DNA of 64,000 bases from Symbiodinium natans. Taxonomy: Eukaryota; Sar; Dinophyceae; Suessiales; Symbiodiniaceae. The position numbers were made by a program, and so were the translations under genes. A model generated the notes under the pieces. It saw nothing but the letters and a program-made list of their open reading frames with translations. It made no database searches and was not told the DNA's origin. Location: the NCBI GenBank assembly GCA_905221605.1, contig CAJNDS010002001.1, positions 62,001 through 126,000 on the forward strand, written 5' to 3'. Positions 18,908 through 28,062 of this stretch are shown here, piece by piece (the stretch's first letter is position 1; every line of letters begins with the position of its first letter).

Positions 18908-19104
18908 CTAACATCCCTTCAACCCCAACAAACCGCCGAAGTTCTGGGCAATGTCGAACTCATCCGGGAGGGACCACAGCTCCGGATCCGTCGGGGGCGC
19001 GCCCATGCTGCTTTAAGGCTTATATAAACTAAACGGTCCCTGCGTCAAGCTGCAGCCAAAGCAGGCGAAATCAGGAGACGCGAGACCGCTTGTCTGCCAC
19101 CACC
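18908..19104 (-). CDS. C-terminal exons with a possible 27-nt intron
   Basis: The upstream part (19035-19104) reads SGLASPDFACFGCSLTQGP. The downstream part (18908-19007) reads MGAPPTDPELWSLPDEFDIA then QNFGGLLGLKGC and TAG. Removing 19008-19034 (GTTTAG ... AAAGCAG) joins them in frame. A 27-nt intron is extremely short, so these may instead be two separate pieces. Confidence 0.5.
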
Positions 19105-19203
19105 CCCCCCCCCCTCCCCAAGCAACCTCAACCCATGCAAGGTATATATCCCAATACTAAACCGTAAAGCGTGAACTCTACAAGTCTATAACCCAAACAT
19201 GAC

Positions 19204-19268
19204 AGGCTCCCTTCACATGCTCCTCAGCCCAAGCCAACCAGGAGATTTGTTGGTCACTTTGGCTCGGG
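19204..19268 (+). CDS. Exon before a TTCAGGG array
   Basis: From ATGACAG the plus frame reads SLHMLLSPSQPGDLLVTLAR, ending GCTCGG|GTTCAGGG. A second frame is also open. Confidence 0.4.
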
Positions 19269-19388
19269 TTCAGGGTTCAGGGTTCAGGATTCAGGATTCA
19301 GGGTTCAGGGTTCAGGGTTCAGGGTTCAGGGCTCAGGGGTCAGGGTTCAGGGTTCAGGGCTCAGGGCTCAGGGTTCAGGGCTCAGGGT
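19266..19388. repeat. TTCAGGG variant telomere-like array
   Basis: GGTTCAGG, GGCTCAGG and GATTCAGG heptamers replace TTTAGGG for about 120 bp before returning to TTTAGGG. Confidence 0.9.
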
Positions 19389-19939
19389 TTAGGGCTTAGG
19401 GTTTCCTCATGAAACACTATTAGCAGCCTCGTTGGGATCTTAACGGGGTTTTAAGAGCCTTGTTCCTCCAGGAAACAAAGGTGTGTTGGCGCCTCTGACT
19501 CTGGCAAGCCCGAAGCCCTAAGCTCTAAACCCTAAACCCTAAACCCCCGAAGCCCTAAACCCTAAACCCTGGCCCTAAAAACCCTAAACCCTAAACTCCC
19601 GAAGCCCTAGACCCTACACCCCGAAAACAAAATCCCTAAACCCCCGAAACCCTGAACCCTAAACCCCGACCCTGAACCCTAAACCCTCTAAACCCTCTAA
19701 ACCCTCTAAACCCTCTAAACCCTCTAAACGCTCTAAACCCTCTAAACCCTCAAAGCCCTCCAAACCCTCTAAACCCTCTAAACCCTCCAAACCCTCTAAA
19801 CCCTCCAATTCCCCTAAACCCTAAACCCTAAACCCTAAACCCTAAACCCTAAACCCTAAACCCTAAACCCTAAACCCTAAACCCTAAACCCTAAACCCTA
19901 AACCCTAAACCCTACTTTAGGGTTCCTTTGGTCCCCAAG

Positions 19940-20014
19940 GCACCTCCATCCTTGCCCGAGGACTTTCGCACTTGCAGAGCCGACCTGTTCTCCTGGGCCG
20001 ATGGGGAGCTTAGG
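19940..20014 (+). CDS. Exon after a family A end
   Basis: It follows GGTCCCCAAG|GCACC (family A terminal repeat) and reads PPSLPEDFRTCRADLFSWAD then GEL up to TTAGG|GTTTAG. Confidence 0.6.
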
Positions 20015-20109
20015 GTTTAGGGTTTAGGGTTTGGGGTTTAGAGCTAGGGTTTAGCGTTTAGGGTTTAGGGTTTAAGGTTTAGGATTTATGGGCGATCTTA
20101 TACCTCAAG

Positions 20110-20150
20110 GCCCACGTACCTAAACACAAGGACAAGAAGGGAGCTCAAAG
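20110..20150 (+). CDS. Short basic exon
   Basis: It lies between CCTCAAG and CAAAG|GTGGGTATCC and reads AHVPKHKDKKGAQ. The following element (20151-20215) has inverted GTGGGTAT / ATACCCAC ends, family R. Confidence 0.5.
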
Positions 20151-20316
20151 GTGGGTATCCTTTGGGTCCTTGATCAGGCTCAGATAAGGGCTATTCGGGG
20201 GGGGGGAAAATATACCCACCTTGAAGTGGGTCGAGATAGACAGGGTATACCTCGACTTTAGGGTGGTTTGGGGTGTAGTACTAGATGGTGGCCACGTTTA
20301 AAGACCTAACACCTAG

Positions 20317-20452
20317 ACATGCTTGTCTAAAACTCTTGGTAGCCCAGCAGCCATGCTTTGATAAGGGCACCCTTTTTGGGGTTGGTTATTTCACAAGGGA
20401 ACCCAGAACCCCAACAAAAGGGTAAAGGCTCCACCTGGGCTACCAAGAACTT
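20317..20452. mobile_element. Introner-like family K
   Basis: CTCTTGGTAGCCCAGCAG and CACCTGGGCTACCAAGA are inverted ends about 135 bp apart, with GGGCACCCTTTTTGGGG inside. Fragments recur at 41310-41340 and 46275-46360. Confidence 0.65.
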
Positions 20453-20489
20453 GTAAAAGTGTTCTTACGGGAGGGGGGTAGGTACCTAG

Positions 20490-20560
20490 GGAATCTTAGG
20501 GAAGCCTAGGGAGCCTTGGGTTACATACCCCCCTTGAGCCCCCCATCCCTTAGGAACCCT
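20490..20560. mobile_element. Family S element
   Basis: GGGGGGTAGGTACC and GGTTACATACCCCCC flank repeated CTAGGGAA/GCCTAGGGAG motifs. Likely another short inverted-repeat family. Confidence 0.4.
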
Positions 20561-20819
20561 ATAAACTTGTGTATTTGCTATACAGCCGCTTGGTGGATGG
20601 TATTGCTCTCCTGGGTTTTTTTATGGTTTCACCCTTGGGATGGAATCCTTTAGGGTTTAGGGTTAAGGGTCTCTGTGTCTCTGTGTCTCTCTCTCTCTCT
20701 CTCTCTCGCTCGCTCCTTTCATTCACTTTGTTAGAATTCTAAGAGAGTTCTCTTCACGTGTGCGCTCAGTACTTCTCTGATTCACCCGCGCACAACAACA
20801 TCATTACTCCAAGTTCCAG

Positions 20820-20924
20820 GGTGGTACGGTTGATCTGATGCATGGGTCCAAAGCTGGTTATGTGGTCACCTCTCTAACCCCCGAGAGCCCCTGTCATCTG
20901 AGTCCTAGAGTCAATAATGACAAG
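20820..20924 (+). CDS. Exon of 35 codons
   Basis: The exon runs from TTCCAG|GGTGG to GACAAG|GTTAAG. It reads GTVDLMHGSKAGYVVTSLTP and then ESPCHLSPRVNNDK. Good borders and composition. Not recognised. Confidence 0.65.
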
Positions 20925-21073
20925 GTTAAGACCTAAACCCAAAACCCAAAACCCAAAACCCTAAACCCTAAACCCTAGCCCTAAACCTTAAAACCTAACG
21001 GCACAACCCAAAATCCAAAAACCTAAACCCTAAACCCAAACGGCACGACACGCCCACACAAAAGAACATCTGG

Positions 21074-21183
21074 TCACGGCAGGGACCAAGTCTCCATACG
21101 GAAGTTCCTGGCGTAGATGCTGCCGCCAGACAGCATGGCATGCGTGTTCTCAGTCACCTGGTCTTGGAGGTTCAGGATGGCCC
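21074..21183 (-). CDS. C-terminal exon with a TTTAG acceptor
   Basis: After a telomere-like array ending TTTAG|GGGCC the minus frame reads ILNLQDQVTENTHAMLSGGS then IYARNFRMETWSLP and TGA (21074-21076). Here the repeat supplies the 3' splice site. Confidence 0.6.
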
Positions 21184-21302
21184 CTAAACCCTAAACCCTA
21201 AACCCTAAACCCTAAACCCTAAACCCTAAACCCTAAACCCTAAACCCTTTAGGCGCTTCAGGGGCTTGACGGGCTTCAGGGGCTTCGGGTTTAGGGCATT
21301 AG

Positions 21303-21348
21303 GTTTTCTGGGATTCGCACTCAAGTTTCCGTGCCGGACTTCGGCAGG
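21303..21348 (+). CDS. Short exon
   Basis: It lies between GGCATTAG and GCAGG|GTTTAGGG and reads SGIRTQVSVPDFGR. Confidence 0.45.
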
Positions 21349-21420
21349 GTTTAGGGTTTAGGGTGTAGGGTTCAGGGTTTAGGGTGTATAGGGTTAGGAG
21401 GGAGGGGGGGGAGGGGGGGG

Positions 21421-21654
21421 GCGGAACGACTTAGGGCTCTCAGGGCTTCTCTGGACTAGGGTTTCGTTTAGGGTTCAAGGTCAAGGGTTAGGGTTTAGGG
21501 TTTAGGGTTTAGGGTTTAGGGTTTAGGGTTTAGGGCTTAGGGCTTAGGGCTTAGGGCTTAGGGAGGCAGGGGAGGGAGGGGGGTGGCGGAACGACTTAGG
21601 GCTCTCAGGGCTTCTCTGCCCTGGGGTTTCGTTCAGTGTTCAAGGTCAAGGGTT
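21421..21654. repeat. 69-bp duplication on either side of a telomere-like block
   Basis: Copies 21421-21489 and 21586-21654 both run GCGGAACGACTTAGGGCTCT ... CAAGGTCAAGGGT. The block between (about 21490-21563) is TTTAGGG then CTTAGGG. The G-rich lead-in (GGAGGGAGGGGGG) is also copied. Confidence 0.85.
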
Positions 21655-21726
21655 TAGGGTTTAGGGTTTAGGGTTTAGGTTTTAGGGTTTAGGGTTTAGG
21701 GTTTAGGGTTTGGGGTTTAGTTCTAG

Positions 21727-22227
21727 GACACTCTGAACAACATCCTTTCACTGCAGCTGGGAGACGAGCTTGGAGTGATTGGTCAGGAGGAGCTGGCCCC
21801 TGCAGTGAGAAAGAAGCCGGAGACTCTAAGACTAGCGAAGGAATATTCCTTAAACCATATAAGGGACCCTAATGTATATATATATATATATATATTTGTT
21901 TAGTTATTTATTTATGTATTTATTTAAGGACTATTCCCATATAAGGAACCCTAGTGTATAGTGAAGGAATATTCCTTGAACCATATAAGGAACCACCATA
22001 AACATGTTCAGGAATATTCCTTAAACCATAAAAGGGGCCCTCAGATGTATTTAAGGAGTATAATTAAGGAATATTCCTTCTACCATATGAGGAACCCTGC
22101 TATCTCTCTCTCTCTATATATATATATATGCACTTATATATATGTATATATATATATATATTTATTTATTGAAGGAATCTTCTAAGAAGATCCCAAAGAA
22201 AGTAGAAAGGGGAGGCCAGCCTGGAGG
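21727..22227 (+). CDS. Two exons split by a family L tandem element
   Basis: Exon 21727-21840 follows TTCTAG and reads TLNNILSLQLGDELGVIGQE then ELAPAVRKKPETLRLAKE. Exon 22200-22227 reads IPKKVERGG and ends GGAGG|GTACGG. The pairing is inferred from position. Confidence 0.55.
21838..22199. mobile_element. Family L, repeated palindromic modules
   Basis: The palindrome AAGGAATATTCCTT plus ACCATATAAGGAACCCT occurs about five times with TA/TTTA microsatellites between. It looks like a tandemly grown inverted-repeat element inside an intron. Confidence 0.7.
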
Positions 22228-22507
22228 GTACGGGTTTAGGGTTAGGGTTTAGGGTTTAGGGATTAGGGTTTAGGGTTGGGGGTTTAAGGCTAGGTTTTAG
22301 GGTTTAGGGTTTAGGGCTAGGGTTTAGGGTCTGGGGTTTAGGGTTGCCTGCTTGTTAGGATGCTAGGGTAGACCCGAAACCCTAAACCCTATAAGCCCTG
22401 AACCGTAAAAAGGGCTCAGGGAATCCCCGCGATTATCACAGGGCACAAGGCCCCCCAAACCCTAACCCCTAAACCCTAAGCCCTAAACCCTAAGCCCTAC
22501 ACCCTAC

Positions 22508-22585
22508 CTCCCCTAGCGAACCCCGGCAGAAGCTCCTGCTGGCCACAAAGATGGCACCCCCTGCTTTGGCCGTGGAGCTGTTCAC
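22508..22585 (-). CDS. Exon with clear borders
   Basis: The exon runs from CTAAAAG|GTGAAC to GGGGAG|GTAGGG. The minus frame reads NSSTAKAGGAIFVASRSFCR then GSLGE. Confidence 0.6.
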
Positions 22586-22639
22586 CTTTTAGGGTTCAGG
22601 GTTTAGGGATTAAGGTTTAGGGTTTAGGGAGTTGGGGGG

Positions 22640-23130
22640 TTGTAGGAATCAGAAGTTTGGTTCGGGTTTCGGGTGTAGGGTTTGGGATTTTTTGAGTTTT
22701 CGGCTGAAGGCACTTACGTCGGGTTCATTATATTCGCGTATTCGTGCATTCATGCGTTCCTTATAATGCATGAAATATAAGAAAGAAGTGAAGGAGAAAA
22801 GGGAGTGAATAAGCGAGTTTACGAAGTGCATTCACGTGCCTTGTCATGAGACTCCCTTTTACACGGTTAACCTGGCATGCGATCGTCTCTTGGTATTACT
22901 AACCAGGCGGTAACACGGGATGGAAGTAAAGGGAGAGTGAAGTGAATAATATTCAGGGGTGTGCGGTTTCGGGTTTAGAATTTGGGGGTTTTTCGGGGTT
23001 TGGGAGTTTAGGGTTTGGGGTTCAAACCCCCCAAACCCCAAGATCCCCCCAATGCGCGAAGTCGCAAAATGCCCAAAGCCGTCAAACCCTGAAAAGATCC
23101 TAAACCCTCGAACCCCACCCACCCCTTAAA
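22640..23130. other. AT-richer stretch with weak coding frames
   Basis: 22730-22960 has TTCACTC/GAGTGAATAA microsatellite-like pieces shared with 15420-15480. A minus exon is possible at 23020-23092 (FDGFGHFATSRIGGIL after CTTTTCAG). Otherwise degenerate repeats. Confidence 0.35.
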
Positions 23131-23229
23131 CCGTACTCCAAAAAAAGCACAAGGCAAGCAAGCTTCGGGGGGGGGAGACTATTTGTTCTTTCTCCTTTTT
23201 GGGTGCGTGTGTGTGGGGAGGGGGGGGGG

Positions 23230-23335
23230 GTGGTTTAGGGTTTGGGGGGTTTGGGGGGTTTGGGGGGTTTGGGGGGTTTGGGGGGTTTGGGGGGTTTGGG
23301 GGGTTTGGGGGGTTTGGGGGGTTTGGGGTTTGGGA
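23230..23335. repeat. (GTTTGGGGG)n array
   Basis: About ten copies of a 9-bp unit next to a TTTAGGG start. The unit is a telomere-like derivative with extra G; it translates to a Gly-Gly-Phe run but is not a credible gene. Confidence 0.9.
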
Positions 23336-23535
23336 TTTGGGGTTGGTTCGTTCGTGCTGTAGGTGTCCGGGAGGAAGGCGTTTCGGGCCTGTAACCCTAA
23401 ACCCTAAACCCTAAACCCTAAACCCTAAACCCTAAACCCTAAACCAAATTAGACCCTAACCCTAAACCCTGACCCAAACCCTTGTCCCTATACCGAAAGC
23501 CCAAAACCTCAATCCCTGAACCTCACGCGCGTTAC

Positions 23536-23678
23536 GACCCTCCCCGAGAAGCGTCTAGGGGCGTCACTGAATGTATATACACAAGAAAACATAACCTTCA
23601 TATGCGCTATATCTGTATATCCCCTACAAGGAGGCGAGGGAACTTGCAAGCCAATCTATAATTCTTGCAAAACCCTGA
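23536..23678 (+). CDS. C-terminal exons with a 58-nt AT-rich intron
   Basis: The first exon reads TLPEKRLGASLN up to AAT|GTATATAC. Intron 23573-23630 ends CTACAAG. The second exon reads EARELASQSIILAKP and TGA (23676-23678). Confidence 0.6.
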
Positions 23679-23748
23679 AACCCGAAAACTCTAGACCCTG
23701 AACCTTGAAACCCCTGAACATCCCATCCAGGAGTCCTTTTGCTTAGTT

Positions 23749-23837
23749 GCTGAGTTCATGAAGCCCCCCAAAATTTACACTTTCAGCTCGTGTTAGTCGA
23801 TTATAGTAACCCACAAAGTGTCAAGTGTACTCATTCA
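23749..23837 (+). mobile_element. Introner family G, GC-AG form
   Basis: GTT|GCTGAGTTCATGAAGC ... TACTCATTCAG|GCT-type borders with GCT at both ends. The interior has ACACTTTCAGCTC and CAAAGTGTCAAGTGT. Flanking exon codons (ESFCLV|ANN) can be joined. Other copies near 26392-26755, 41021-41163 and 41567-41741. Confidence 0.65.
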
Positions 23838-23912
23838 GCTAATAACCCTAAACCCTAAACCCCAAACCCTAAACCCTAAACCCTAATCCCTAAACCTAAA
23901 CCCTAAACCCCG

Positions 23913-23994
23913 TATACGAAGATTCGACCACGTCACGTAGACCTGCGAGTCCGCGACCTTGAGGCCTCCTTTACCGGCCCACATGGCCTCAAGA
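23913..23994 (-). CDS. Exon-like island
   Basis: The minus frame reads EAMWAGKGGLKVADSQVYVT then WSNLRIR. Strong coding character, borders not fixed. Confidence 0.55.
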
Positions 23995-24034
23995 AAGGTT
24001 TAGGGTTCAGGGTTTAGGGTTCCGGGTTTGGGGT

Positions 24035-24103
24035 TTAGGTTTTCGGGAAAGCAGTCCAGGTGCCAAGCGAACGCGTCATAAGATAGAAAGAAAAACTTCC
24101 GGG
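24035..24103 (-). CDS. C-terminal exon
   Basis: The minus frame reads PGSFSFYLMTRSLGTWTAFP then KT and TAA (24035-24037). Confidence 0.5.
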   Translation of the reverse strand, partial: PGSFSFYLMTRSLGTWTAFPKT

Positions 24104-24270
24104 TAGCGGGGGGTGGGGGCTTCGGGTTTAGGGGCTTAGGAATTTAGGGGTTTGGGGGTTTTTATTGGTTTCGGGGATTAGGGGTTTCGAGGCTTTAGAG
24201 CTCTTGGGGCTTGCTTTTGTTGGGAGGGTTTAGGTGCTTGGGATGGTTAAGGGCTAATAAGCAGGTTCGT

Positions 24271-24462
24271 TCAAGCATCGCTTAAGGGTTCGAGGTCGCA
24301 AGTGTAAGGGCTGAGGGCCATTGCTTGGAGGTGTTTGTGGTAACCTGCTGGTTCTTGGAAGGAAATGAGGGAGTGAGGTACCTTTTGTCCCCTGTAGTGC
24401 ACAGTGCAAGCTTGTGGACTGTGAATCTGGATGCCTGGGCCATGTTGGCTACATCTTGACAA
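24271..24462 (-). CDS. Weak minus-strand frame
   Basis: A 63-codon frame with HSPQACTVHYRGQK and PAGYHKHLQAMALSP. GTACC and CAG|GTTACC donors inside suggest introns. It shares ACAGTGCAAGCTTG with 26190-26206. Low certainty. Confidence 0.3.
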   Translation of the reverse strand: MSRCSQHGPGIQIHSPQACTVHYRGQKVPHSLISFQEPAGYHKHLQAMALSPYTCDLEPLSDA

Positions 24463-24611
24463 GACTAGCCCCTAAACCCTGAACACAAAACCCTACACCC
24501 TAGCGGCTAGTAGTTGTAGCGAGGGACCCTAAACCCTAAACCCTAAACCCTAAACCCTAAACCCTAAACCCTAAACCCTAAACCCTAAACCCTAAACCCT
24601 AAACCCTAAAC

Positions 24612-24697
24612 CGCGCGTTCCCCTGCATTTCCAGCCATTGGACTTTGGAATTCAAGGCTTCAGGCCTAGGAATCCACGGTGCCGAAGCTTCCCTTAC
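24612..24697 (-). CDS. Exon with a telomere-type donor
   Basis: The exon runs from CAGTAAG|GTAAGG to GCGCG|GTTTAGGG. The frame reads EASAPWIPRPEALNSKVQWL and then EMQGNAR. The donor is the first unit of a TTTAGGG array (minus sense). Confidence 0.65.
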
Positions 24698-24875
24698 CTT
24701 ACTGCTTCTTAGTAGGGTAGCAGGGAATTAAGTACGTTATAGTTCCCTCTTTAAAAATATTTATGTATATATACACATACATAGATATCTATAAATGAAT
24801 AAATCTATAGATATATATATATATATATATATATCTATGAATATAAACCTTTATAAGGGATTGCTTGGGGTCCCT

Positions 24876-24925
24876 CATCTCTTCTTCCCTAGTGAGAAGA
24901 ACTGGGCAAACTGCAGGTATCGGCC
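24876..24925 (-). CDS. Exon upstream of 24612, same strand
   Basis: The minus frame reads YLQFAQFFSLGKK. Between it and 24697 lies a TA-rich element with ACTAGGGAAGAAG / CTTCTTAGTAGGG inverted ends. The join is plausible but the donor is unclear. Confidence 0.4.
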
Positions 24926-25073
24926 CAAAACCCAAAGCCCTAAACCCTAAAACCCTAAACCCTTAACCCTAAAGCCCTAAAACCCTAAAACCCTAGCACT
25001 ACCCCAACACCCTAAACCCTAAACCCTAAACCCCAAACCCTAAACCCCAAACCCTAAGCCCTAAACCCTCGGT

Positions 25074-25158
25074 ATGCGAGCCAGGGGGCCCCTCCATCGC
25101 GTTGCCGTGTGCGACTGCCTGTGCCCAGGCCGCCACGCTCTGTGTCGTACATCTGCAG
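25074..25158 (-). CDS. Exon with a telomere-type donor
   Basis: The minus frame reads LQMYDTERGGLGTGSRTRQR and then DGGAPWLAYRG, ending CGAGG|GTTTAGGG. Confidence 0.5.
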
Positions 25159-25214
25159 CCTGCGACAGGATGGGTTTAGGGTTTAGGGCTTTAGGGCTTT
25201 AAAGCTTTAGGGTC

Positions 25215-25268
25215 TATAGGGCCCGCAAAACCTGGACCCTGAAGAAATGCATGGAGATGGGCTTCCCA
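25215..25268 (+). CDS. Exon-like island
   Basis: The plus frame reads ARKTWTLKKCMEMGFPRT; a second frame is also open. Preceded by TCTATAG. Confidence 0.35.
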
Positions 25269-25329
25269 AGAACCCTAAACCCTAAACCCTAAAACCCTAA
25301 GTCCGAAACTCTAAGCCCTAAGCCCTAAG

Positions 25330-26025
25330 CCCTACCCTAAACCCTAAACCCTAAACCCTAAACCCTAAACCCTAAACCCTAAACCCTAAACCCTAAACCC
25401 CCTAAACCCCCTAAACACCCTAAACACCCTAAACCCTAAACCCTAAACCCAACCCTAAACCCCAAACCCCAAGCCGGGCCTCGCGCCCCGGAGGTGAAGT
25501 CCCTGGAACTCCTGGTCTTTCCCCGGGCTTTTAAGTTTTTAAGCTTTAGGGTTTAGGGTTTAGGGTTGAGAGCTTGTTGGGGCTGAATAGGGTTTAGGGT
25601 TTAGGGTTTAGGGTTTAGGGTTTAGGGTTTAGGGTTTAGGGTTTAGGGTTTAGGGTTTGGGGTTTGGGGTTTGGGGTTTGGAGTTGATGAGAGGTTCATT
25701 GGGGGTTAGGGTTTAGGGCTGATTAGAGCTTGTTAGGGCTTGGGTTTGGGGTTCGGGGTGTAGGGTTTCGGGTTTATGGTTTGGGGTTTAATGTTAGGGT
25801 TTAGGGTTAGGGTAAGGGTTTGGAGTTGATGAGGGTCTTTTCTTCGGGTACCAAGTTTAGGGCGCAGGGCTAATCGGGTTTTTGGGCTCCAGGTTTAGGG
25901 TTTACGTAGCGTTTTGGGGTTTAGGGGTTCAGTTTAGATGAACCCGATTTAGGGTTCATTAGGGTCTAGGGTTTAATTAGGGTTGAGGGGTTTAGGGGTT
26001 CAGTTTAGATGAACCCGATTTAGGG
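25330..26025. repeat. Long telomere-like and degenerate repeat stretch
   Basis: CCCTAAA then CCCCCTAAA (25330-25460), TTTAGGG (25590-25680), then degenerate units. A 34-bp unit TTAGGGGTTCAGTTTAGATG... is duplicated exactly at 25921-25954 and 25992-26025. One possible exon at 25490-25535 is open on both strands and is not called. Confidence 0.7.
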
Positions 26026-26029
26026 TTTG

Positions 26030-26298
26030 GGACTCTTCTGTTGTCCCCACCCTCGTTCGTGGAGCTGTTCTTCTAGTTCGAGTCTCCTGTACTTGAGTTC
26101 TCTAAAGTATTCACCTAGAGTAACCTTTATACCTAACAAGAAACAGATGACATGTACCACACCACTTTGGGTAGGTTTACCTAATTTGTTTACAGTGCAA
26201 GCTTGCTCCAGGTAGGGTTTAGGACTTTCGAAGACCCAGAAACCCCAGCCATAACACGCTCCGAGACGGCCGACAACCGGGAAGGCGAAGCCACACAA
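26030..26298 (-). CDS. Open frame of 92 codons, partly coiled-coil-like
   Basis: The 5' part reads CGFAFPVVGRLGACYGWGFW and the 3' part TLGEYFRELKYRRLELEEQL then HERGWGQQ. AG|GT sites inside (CTCTAG|GTGAA, GTACAG|GAG) mean it may be two exons. Not recognised. Confidence 0.5.
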
Positions 26299-26401
26299 AC
26301 CCTAAACCGTAAACCCTAAACCCTCAAAAGCAAAAGCAGTCATGATGATCTTTTGCTTTGTTTGGGTTGTTCTCAAGCAAACGGTAGCCTGGTTGCTGAG
26401 T

Positions 26402-26690
26402 TCATAAGCACCCCCAAAGTTTCCTTGGAAAGGCAGATGAAGACACGTACTGGTGGGTGAGCAGGAAGTTCACAGCGCGTTTATACGGTTCCTGGATATT
26501 TGTTTCCAGAAGGTGGGCACCGAGAAGCTCGCTGATGCCACCCTTCATGAAGAACTCCTTTATGTCCAGCTTGACAAACTTGAAAGGCATCTGAAGCCTG
26601 ATGCTGGTGAAGACCACAATCTGTGAGGAACTAGAAATGATGTGTGGCGTGATTTTCAGGACCGGCTCGATGACTGACGCCAAGCACTAA
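26402..26690 (-). pseudogene. Reverse-transcriptase-like fragment lodged in a family G introner
   Basis: The minus frame contains MPFKFVKLDIKEFFMKGGIS, which resembles the first aspartate motif of some reverse transcriptases (LDIK-FF). It is an approximately 90-codon fragment. The plus-strand sequences at each side (GCTGAGTTCATAAGC ... CCAAAGTTT and ACTTTCAGTTCTAC ... ACTCATTCAGCT) are the two halves of one family G element. RT assignment by motif memory only. Confidence 0.4.
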
Positions 26691-26884
26691 ACCACTTTCA
26701 GTTCTACAGGGAGTTAGAGTATCCCGAAAAGTGTCAAGTGTACTCATTCAGCTGCGAACTCTAAACCCGAGACCCTAAACCGTAAACCCTAAACCCTAAA
26801 CCCTCAACCCTCAACCCTAAACCCTAGACCCTAGACCCTAAACCGTAAACCCTCAACCCTCAACCCTCAACCCTAAACCCTAAC

Positions 26885-26966
26885 GTGCATCCACCGGTCC
26901 AGGCGGATGCCGCGGAAGATCAGGCCGCCCCGTAGGGATGCCTCTGAAGGGGCGGCTTGGGAGCAG
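26885..26966 (-). CDS. Exon with donor inside a GTTAGGG unit
   Basis: The minus frame reads EASLRGGLIFRGIRLDRWMH and ends at CAC|GTTAGGGTTTAGGG. Confidence 0.6.
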
Positions 26967-27329
26967 GTCTTTAGGAGTTGCCTTTAGGTTTTTTGTTGAT
27001 TGAATAGGGTTGAATTAGGGTCTTTTAGGTTTTTTTTTTTCCAGGGTTGAGGGCTTCCAGGGTCTTTATAGGGCCTAGGGTTGTTGAGTTTTTTCGTTTA
27101 GGGTTTCCAGGCTTTTTTATAGGGTTTAGGGACTCCAGGGTTGTTATAGGGTTTAGGGTTCCCAGGTTATTTGTTTTTTTAAAATGGGGTTTAGGGTTGG
27201 GGTTAGGGTTGAGGGTGTTAGGGTGTTAGGGAGTTAGGGCTGTTTAGGGTTTGGGGTTTAGGACTCGAAAGTCATCAGGGAAGATTGGGGGCGCGTGGGG
27301 GGGAGGGGGGAGGGGTTGCAGGGTGGGCC

Positions 27330-27440
27330 AAAAAAGGTTCAAGGCAAACGGCTCAACTACCCAGCACCTAAGAAGCCAGAGCATCCATGACAAGGGGCAC
27401 GTGCCCTGCTCGCGCTCAAACTCACGCCTGGCAGACACGG
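27330..27440 (-). CDS. Exon-like island
   Basis: The minus frame reads SARREFEREQGTCPLSWMLW then LLR, with CTTAG|GTGCTGG as donor. The frame stays open after the donor. Confidence 0.5.
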
Positions 27441-27467
27441 CTAGAGTTTAGGGTGTAGGTCTTAGTT

Positions 27468-27650
27468 CCAGGGGTAGTTACATGGTCTTTAGTATGGGCC
27501 CATAAAAAGGGACGCCTGAAAATACCCCTACGCGCCCTTATATACCCTATACAACCCAAAGCGTCTGTACTTCAGGACTTTAAAGGATGTACGACAGGTA
27601 GGAGACCATGTTATAGGGGCCCATGCAACTACCTGTAGATTAGAAGGAGG
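27468..27650. mobile_element. Introner family E
   Basis: GGTAGTTACATGG ... CATGCAACTACC are inverted ends about 180 bp apart; interior TAGTATGGGCCCAT and TATACCCTATACAACCCAAAG. Other copies: 28560-28745, 32372-32420 (start only), 36530-36665. Confidence 0.65.
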
Positions 27651-27836
27651 GAGACAGACAATCGTAGGTAGGGTTTAGGTTGGGTTTAGGCAGCCCTAAA
27701 CCCTAAACCCTAAACCCTAAACCCTAAACCCTAAACCCGAAACCCTTCACCCCAAACCCTAAACCCTAAACCCTAAACCCTAAACCCGAAACCCTAAACC
27801 TAAAAGGTTTAGGCGGGGGAAACCCTAAACAGGCGG

Positions 27837-27917
27837 GATGCAAACATGTCGAAGCAGGTTGGGGCACCGGGACCGCTTACAATAGGTCTTTTTGCATTGC
27901 AGGGTCTGAGGAAGGGG
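27837..27917 (+). CDS. Exon-like island
   Basis: The plus frame reads MSKQVGAPGPLTIGLFALQG then LRKG. The minus strand is also partly open (CKRSRCPNLLRHVCIPP with a GTTTAGGG donor). Confidence 0.45.
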
Positions 27918-27984
27918 TTTAGGGTTTAGGGTTTAGGGGTTAGGGTTTCGGGTTTAGGGTTGAGGGTTTAGGGCTATGAGTTGA

Positions 27985-28062
27985 GGGTGTATGTGCGCAT
28001 GACAACGTGACAGAACCACTGCCACATGGCTGACAGCACGCTGCAGAACATGTCCCAACAAA
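27985..28062 (-). CDS. Exon-like island, aromatic/hydrophobic
   Basis: The minus frame reads WDMFCSVLSAMWQWFCHVVM then RTYTL, possibly a membrane segment. Confidence 0.5.

Noticed and set aside
20683-20715. CT tract as a polypyrimidine splicing signal
   Set aside because: A plain (TCTC)n microsatellite more than 100 bp from the nearest acceptor (20819); no clear role.
23199-23414. Gly-Phe-rich repeat protein
   Set aside because: Translation of a (GTTTGGGGG)n array.
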